A DNA stretch of 11,078 bases from JBDTMT01 sp033764095 (GTDB taxonomy: Bacteria; Desulfobacterota; Binatia; HRBIN30; CADEER01): assembly GCA_033764095.1 (NCBI GenBank), contig JANRJF010000380.1, forward strand, positions 1-11,078. The letters run 5' to 3'. How positions within the stretch are numbered: the stretch's first letter is position 1; the number at the start of each line of letters is the position of its first letter. The notes below the pieces were generated by a model. That model was not told the origin of the DNA, made no database searches, and saw only the letters and a program-made list of their open reading frames with translations. The position numbers were made by a program, and so were the translations under genes. Of this stretch, positions 6,094 to 11,078 are shown piece after piece.

Positions 6094-6864
6094 ATGCAGA
6101 TCGCCACATGGAACGTGAACTCGCTCCGCGTGCGCCTGCCGCAGGTCATCGACTGGCTGCGGGCGACGCGGCCCGACGTGTTGGCGATGCAGGAGACCAA
6201 GTGCGAGGACGACAAGTTCCCCGCCGCCGAGCTCGCCGGGCTCGGCTATACGTCGGCGTTCAGCGGGCAGAAGACCTACAACGGCGTCGCGACGCTGACC
6301 CGTGCGCCGGGGCGGGACGTGTGCCTGGCGCTGCCGGGCGCGGACGACGCGCAGCGGCGGGTGCTGGCGCTGACCGTCGGCGACCTGCGGGTGGTCAATG
6401 TCTACGTGCCGAACGGCGAGCGGGTGGGCTCGGAGAAGTATGCCTACAAGCTCGCCTGGCTGGAGCGCCTGCGCGGCTTCATCGCCGAGGAGCTGGCGCG
6501 CTACCCGCGCCTGGTACTGCTCGGCGACTTCAACATCGCGCCGGAGCCGCGCGACGTGCACGACCCGGCGCAGTGGGCCGGACAGGTGCTGTTCAGCGAG
6601 CCGGAGCGCGAGGCGCTGCAGCGCGTGCTCGCGGCCGGCGTGATCGACAGCTTCCGGCTCTTCGAGCAGCCGGAGCGCGAGTTCAGTTGGTGGGACTATC
6701 GAATGGGGGCGTTTCGCCGCAATCTCGGCCTGCGCATCGACCACGTCCTGGTCAGTCAGGCCTTGCGCGATCAGTGCCGCGCCTGCCGCATCGACAAGGC
6801 GCCCCGACGGCTGGAACGGCCCTCGGACCACGCTCCGGTGATCGCCGAGCTGGCGCTGGCATGA
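6094..6864 (+). CDS. xthA: Exodeoxyribonuclease III / AP endonuclease
   Basis: Cytoplasmic DNA-repair nuclease: cleaves at abasic sites and removes nucleotides or blocked ends from DNA 3' termini, a step of base-excision repair. The 256-residue length fits the ExoIII/APE1 branch of the endonuclease-exonuclease-phosphatase fold. All key positions are visible: N7 (ATWNVNSLR), E34 (MQETK), Y104 (VYVPNG), D145 and N147 (LLGDFNIAP), D216 (LRIDHVL) and D245-H246 (RPSDHAPV). SWWDYR at 198-203 is also typical. The ATG at 6094 puts the conserved MQIATWNVNS at the very N-terminus; the frame is open far upstream only because it is opposite to the dehydrogenase gene. No strong ribosome binding site is seen. 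The gene is divergent from the dehydrogenase run (159 bp apart) and lies 111 bp before actA, in the same direction but with no functional link to it. Confidence 0.95.
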   Translation: MQIATWNVNSLRVRLPQVIDWLRATRPDVLAMQETKCEDDKFPAAELAGLGYTSAFSGQKTYNGVATLTRAPGRDVCLALPGADDAQRRVLALTVGDLRVVNVYVPNGERVGSEKYAYKLAWLERLRGFIAEELARYPRLVLLGDFNIAPEPRDVHDPAQWAGQVLFSEPEREALQRVLAAGVIDSFRLFEQPEREFSWWDYRMGAFRRNLGLRIDHVLVSQALRDQCRACRIDKAPRRLERPSDHAPVIAELALA

Positions 6865-6902
6865 GGCCGCGACCGGCGAACGGCGCGAATAAGGTGGACT
6901 GC

Positions 6903-6971
6903 ATGCAGCGTGAAGTGGATTTCTCTCCTGCTTATGTTGCCATCGGCCCGGCCTTCTTAGTAACCGAGTGA
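6903..6971 (+). CDS. Candidate 22-codon leader ORF before actA
   Basis: An ATG at 6903 opens a frame starting MQREVDFSPAYVAIGPAF and ending at TGA 6969-6971, only four bases before the actA ATG. It is preceded by AAGGTGG (6891-6897), one base off the ideal AAGGAGG and five bases from the ATG, whereas actA itself has only a weak GAGTGAG upstream. This could be a translated leader coupled to actA. The predicted peptide has no recognised homology and is not in the actA frame. Against it: 22 codons can be open by chance. Confidence 0.35.
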   Translation: MQREVDFSPAYVAIGPAFLVTE

Positions 6972-6975
6972 GATC

Positions 6976-7626
6976 ATGTCGCAGGTTTTCCACCCGGCAT
7001 CGAACGTTCTCGCCAAGCTCAGTCTCGTGCTCGTACTGGCGGGGGCGGGCGGCGGGCTCTTCCTTCTCGATCGGCTGTTCCGCTCGCCGTACAACACCGA
7101 GGCGTCGGTATCGCGCCAGCAGCCGGTGCCCTTCAGCCACAAGCATCATGCTGGCGAGCTGGGCATCGACTGCCGCTACTGCCACACCTCGGTGGAGATC
7201 TCGGCGAGCGCCGGCATTCCGCCCACCCAGACCTGCATGAACTGCCACTCGCAGATCTGGACCTGGAGCCCGACGCTGGAGCCGGTGCGCGCCAGCTATC
7301 GCACCGACGAGTCGATCCAGTGGACCAAGGTCTACGACCTGCCCGACTTCGTCTACTTCAACCATTCGGTGCACGTCGCCAAGGGCGTCGGCTGTGTGAG
7401 CTGCCACGGCCGCGTCGATCAGATGAACCTCACCTATCAGGTGCCGACGCTGCAGATGGGCTGGTGCCTGGACTGCCATCGCGATCCGGCGCCGAACCTG
7501 CGGCCGCGCTCGGAGGTGTTCAACATGGCGTGGACGCCGCCGGCCGATAACCCCAATCTCGGCGCCGAGCTGATGGCTGCGCATGACGTCCACGGCCGCA
7601 TCGACTGCACCGCCTGTCACCGCTAG
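6976..7626 (+). CDS. actA: Alternative complex III pentaheme cytochrome c subunit ActA
   Basis: Membrane-anchored, periplasm-facing multiheme cytochrome of alternative complex III, the quinol oxidoreductase that replaces cytochrome bc1 in many bacteria. Of 216 residues, about 13-33 form one uncleaved N-terminal membrane anchor (LAKLSLVLVLAGAGGGLFLL). Five c-type heme motifs follow: CRYCH (66-70), CMNCH (87-91), CVSCH (140-144), CLDCH (164-168) and CTACH (211-215), the count known for ActA. PFSHKHHAGELGIDC and the paired HSVHVAKGVGC segment supply likely distal histidine ligands. Heme attachment would need the cytochrome c maturation system, not in this window. It is the first act gene, 28 bp before actB, so the genes are probably co-transcribed. 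The start lacks a strong ribosome binding site and follows a possible leader ORF. Family and complex are known; the electron route through hemes is inferred. Confidence 0.93.
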   Translation: MSQVFHPASNVLAKLSLVLVLAGAGGGLFLLDRLFRSPYNTEASVSRQQPVPFSHKHHAGELGIDCRYCHTSVEISASAGIPPTQTCMNCHSQIWTWSPTLEPVRASYRTDESIQWTKVYDLPDFVYFNHSVHVAKGVGCVSCHGRVDQMNLTYQVPTLQMGWCLDCHRDPAPNLRPRSEVFNMAWTPPADNPNLGAELMAAHDVHGRIDCTACHR

Positions 7627-7654
7627 ACGGCGCGCGCACACAGGTTCCCTGCCC

Positions 7655-10600
7655 ATGAGCATCACCCGCGAAGAGCCAAACGCGCCGGCCGTCGCCGCCG
7701 GCGGCAAGCCCCGTTCCGCCCTCGATCTGCCGGCGTTGCGCGCCAAGCTCGCGACGGGCAACGGCCGCGATCAGTGGCTCAGCCTCGAGCAGCTGGCCGA
7801 GACCGAGGAGTTCAAGGAACTCATCCACAACGAGTTCCCCTCCCAGGTGACGCAACTGCTCGATCCGGTCGGGCGGCGCTCCTTCCTCAAGCTGATGGGC
7901 GCCTCGCTGGCGCTGGCCGGCGCCAGCGCCTGCACCAAGCAGCCGGACGAGAAGATCTTCCCCTACGTCAAGCAGCCCGAGTGGATCGTGCCGGGCGTGC
8001 CGCTCTACTTCGCCAGCGCCATGCCGTTCGACGGCTACGGCCAGGGCGTGCTGGTCGAGAGCCACATGGGCCGCCCGACCAAGGTCGAGGGCAATCCGGA
8101 CCATCCGGGCAGCCTCGGCGCCACCGACCTGTTCGCGCAGGCCTCGGTGTTGACGCTGTACGATCCGGATCGCTCGCAGGTGGTGCGCAACATCGGCGAG
8201 GTGCAGACCTGGGCCAACTTCAACACCGCGCTCGGCGCGTTGCTCAAGGCGCAGCAGGCCAAGCAGGGCGCTGGGCTGCGCATCCTCTCGCAGCCGGTGA
8301 CCTCGCCGACGCTGGCGCGCCAGCGCCAGGCGCTGCTCGCCGCCTATCCGCAGGCCAGGTGGTACCAGGTGAGCGCGGCGGGCAACGAGGCGGCACACGC
8401 CGCCACCAAGGTCGCGTTCGGCCGCCCGTTGGACGTCATCCCGCACTTCGACAAGGCCGACCGCATCCTCTCGCTCGACGCCGATTTCCTCGGCGGCGGG
8501 CCGGGCATGGTGCGCGCGGTGAAGGACTTCAGCGCGCGTCGCCGGGTCAGCGAAGGTGGCGGGCAGTCGATGAACCGTCTCTATGTCGTCGAGACGGCGC
8601 CGACCAACACCGGCGCTTGCGCCGATCATCGCCTGCCGCTGCGTCCGAGCGAGATCGGCGAGGTGGCGCTCGGCGTCGCGCGCGGCCTCGGCCTGCCGGT
8701 GCGCGCTCCGGTCGGTGTCGAGGCGCACGCGGAGTGGATCGCGGCGGTCGTCAAGGACCTGCAGGCGCACCGCGGCCGCAGCGTGGTGGTCGCCGGGCCC
8801 TGGCAGCCGGCCGGTGTGCATCTGCTCGCCGCGGCGATGAACCAGGTGCTGAGCGCCGAGGGCACGACGGTCACCTACGTCGAGCCGGTGGCCGGCGACG
8901 CCTCGACCGAGCGCGAGGGGCTGCGCGAGCTGAGCGCGGCGATGGAGGCCGGGCAGGTCGACGCGCTGGTGATGCTCGACGTCAATCCGGTGTACGACGC
9001 GCCGGCCGACCTCGACTTCAAGCAGCGCCTGGCCAAGGTCGGCACCCGCATCCACTACGGGCTCTACTACGACGAGACCGCCGAGCTCAGTCACTGGCAC
9101 GTCCCGGCGACGCACTACCTGGAGAACTGGGGCGACGTGCGCGCCTTCGACGGCACCACCTCGATCGTGCAGCCGCTGATCGCGCCGCTCTACGACGGCA
9201 AGAGCCAGCCGCAGGTGCTCGCCGCGCTGCTCGGCGACGGCACCAAGACCAGCTACGAGTTGGTGCGCGAAACCTGGAAGGGGGCGCTGAGCGGCGGCGA
9301 CTTCGAGGCGGCGTGGCGCAAGGCGATCCACGACGGCGTCATCCCCGCCACCGCGGCGGCGCCGGTGCAGGCCGCCTGGGTCGGACTGCCCAACGCCTGG
9401 GGCGCCACCGTGCTGCCGAAGCCGGCCGAGCGCGCGGCGGATTCGCTCGATATCGTGTTCCGCCCCGACTCGGCGCTCTACGACGGGCGCTTCGCCAACA
9501 ACGCCTGGTTGCAGGAAGTGCCGCGCGCCATGACGCGCGTCACCTGGGACAACCCGGCGCTGATCGCGCCGTCGACCGCCGAGAAGCTCGGTCTCGACCA
9601 GGGGGCGCTGATCGACCTCACCGTCGACGGCCGCCAGCTGCAGGTGCCGGTGTGGGTGCAGCCCGGCCAGGCCACCGACTCGCTGACTCTCTACCTCGGC
9701 TACGGGCGCAGCAAGGCCGGCTCGGTCGGCACCGCGGTCGGTTTCGACACCTACACGCTGCGCACCAGCACGGCGCCGTGGAGCGTCGCCGGCGCCAGCG
9801 CGGTGAAGGTCGGCCGACACTACACGCTCGCCTGCACGCAGGACCATCACTCGATGGAAGGTCGCAACCTGGCGCGCGTCGGGACGCTGGCCGAGTTTCA
9901 GAAGGATCCTGAGTTCGCCGCCACCGAGGACATGCGCAAGAAGTCGATGTACCCGGGCTTCAAGTACGAGCGCTACGCCTGGGGCATGACCGTCGACCTC
10001 AGCACCTGCGTCGGCTGCAACGCCTGCATCATCGCCTGCCAGGCGGAGAACAACATTCCGACCGTCGGCAAGGACCAGGTGTCGCGCGGCCGCGAGATGC
10101 AGTGGATCCGCATCGACCGCTACTTCAGCGGCGACAACCTCGACACGCCGTCGACCGTCCTGCAGCCGGTCTTCTGCCAGCACTGCGAGCAGGCCCCGTG
10201 CGAGGGCGTCTGCCCGGTCAACGCCACGGTGCACGACGTCGATGGCCTGAACGCCATGGTCTACAACCGCTGCGTCGGCACCCGCTACTGCTCGAACAAC
10301 TGCCCGTACAAGGTGCGCCGCTTCAACTTCACGCTCTACAACGACCCGCACTCGCCGGTGCAGGAGATGGTGTTCAATCCCGACGTCACCGTGCGCAGCC
10401 GCGGTGTCATGGAGAAGTGCACGTACTGCGTGCAGCGCATCAACTTCGCCAAGAACGCCGCCATCCGCGAGCAGCGCAAGGTCACCGACGGCGAGATTCT
10501 CACCGCCTGCCAGCAGGTCTGCCCGGCGGACGCCCTGACCTTCGGCGACATCAACGACGAGAACGCCAAGGTCACCAAGCTGAAGAAGGATCCGCGCAAC

Positions 10601-10689
10601 TACACACTACTCAACGATCTGGGCACGCTGCCGCGCACCACCTACCTGGCCGGCGTGCGCAATCCGAACCCGGATCTCGCGAGGGGCTG

Positions 10690-10690
<1 letters not shown>
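7655..10690 (+). CDS. actB: Alternative complex III iron-sulfur subunit ActB (fused B1-B2)
   Basis: Peripheral redox subunit of alternative complex III, 1011 residues. After an N-terminal ACIII-type segment (LSLEQLAETEEFKELIHNEFP) comes a twin-arginine signal, RRSFLKLMGASLALAGASAC (74-93), so it should be exported folded; C93 may be a lipidated cysteine, though the lipobox is imperfect. Residues about 100-740 resemble the molybdopterin-oxidoreductase fold, which in ActB is known to carry no molybdenum cofactor. The C-terminal ferredoxin-like part has 15 cluster cysteines: 785/788/791/795, 841/844/849/853, 873/879/883, 922/925 and 952/956. Fifteen is what three [4Fe-4S] plus one [3Fe-4S] cluster need, the published ActB set. 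ATG 7655 is preferred over an in-frame ATG 7583 that lies inside actA. Its stop overlaps the actC start in TGATG, implying coupling. Confidence 0.95.

Positions 10691-11078
<388 letters not shown>

Noticed and set aside
6865..6902. GC-rich stretch after xthA as a terminator
   Set aside because: Only partial self-complementarity and no T-run; nothing supportable.
6911..6930. A sigma-54-like GG...GC pair before actA
   Set aside because: The spacing between GG and GC is 11 rather than 10 bases and the flanking consensus is poor.
6046..7761. A 571-codon - strand frame opposite xthA and actA
   Set aside because: Runs across two conserved + strand genes and their gap; no domain features.
7774..9912. 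A 712-codon + strand frame inside actB
   Set aside because: Arginine- and glycine-rich low-complexity translation; the overlapping actB frame explains the sequence.
7520..10351. A 943-codon open frame on the - strand opposite actB
   Set aside because: Arg/Ala/Val/His-rich translation without recognisable motifs, exactly opposite a clearly conserved actB; a by-product of very GC-rich codon third positions.

Overview
The window reads as a GC-rich chromosomal segment of an aerobic, diderm (Gram-negative type) bacterium. Lipoprotein N-acylation (Lnt), a periplasm-facing multiheme cytochrome with a Tat-exported iron-sulfur partner (alternative complex III, ACIII), and paired acyl-CoA dehydrogenases point that way. 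The lineage cannot be fixed from sequence reading alone. Deltaproteobacteria-like groups, Binatota and Acidobacteriota combine such genes, but this is a low-confidence inference.

Layout, left to right. (1) Positions 1-1594: a possible last few codons of an upstream gene overlapping the start of lnt, then a complete lnt on the + strand. (2) 1595-2243: a GC palindrome, an inverted-repeat-rich leader, and a two-gene type II toxin-antitoxin cassette (Phd/YefM-type antitoxin, PIN-domain VapC-type toxin) on the + strand. (3) 2220-5934, - strand, transcribed right to left: two acyl-CoA dehydrogenase genes followed by an MFS transporter. The two gaps in this run are filled almost exactly by two related inverted repeats built from 8-bp units. 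The transporter tail overlaps the toxin tail by 24 bp, convergently. (4) 5935-6093: a divergent control region with a TTGACA element and a perfect 13-bp palindrome. (5) 6094-6864: exonuclease III-type AP endonuclease (+). (6) 6865-11078: a short leader with a candidate 22-codon ORF, then the start of the ACIII operon: actA (pentaheme cytochrome c), actB (Mo-bisPGD-type fold fused to a four-cluster Fe-S domain) and the first 129 codons of actC (NrfD-like quinol-site membrane protein). The rest of the operon lies beyond the window.

Functionally, ACIII takes electrons from quinol and passes them to cytochrome c or directly to an oxidase. The acyl-CoA dehydrogenase pair would feed electrons into that quinone pool through electron-transfer flavoprotein, and the transporter may handle the carboxylate substrate. 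The two dehydrogenases look complementary: one keeps the candidate catalytic glutamates, the other keeps the FAD-contact motif. This suggests one heteromeric enzyme.

Most of the window is recognisable biology. The least explained elements are the two 8-bp-unit palindromic repeats (one of which appears to supply the transporter's start) and the small ORF just upstream of actA. I found no CRISPR array, rRNA, tRNA or insertion sequence.
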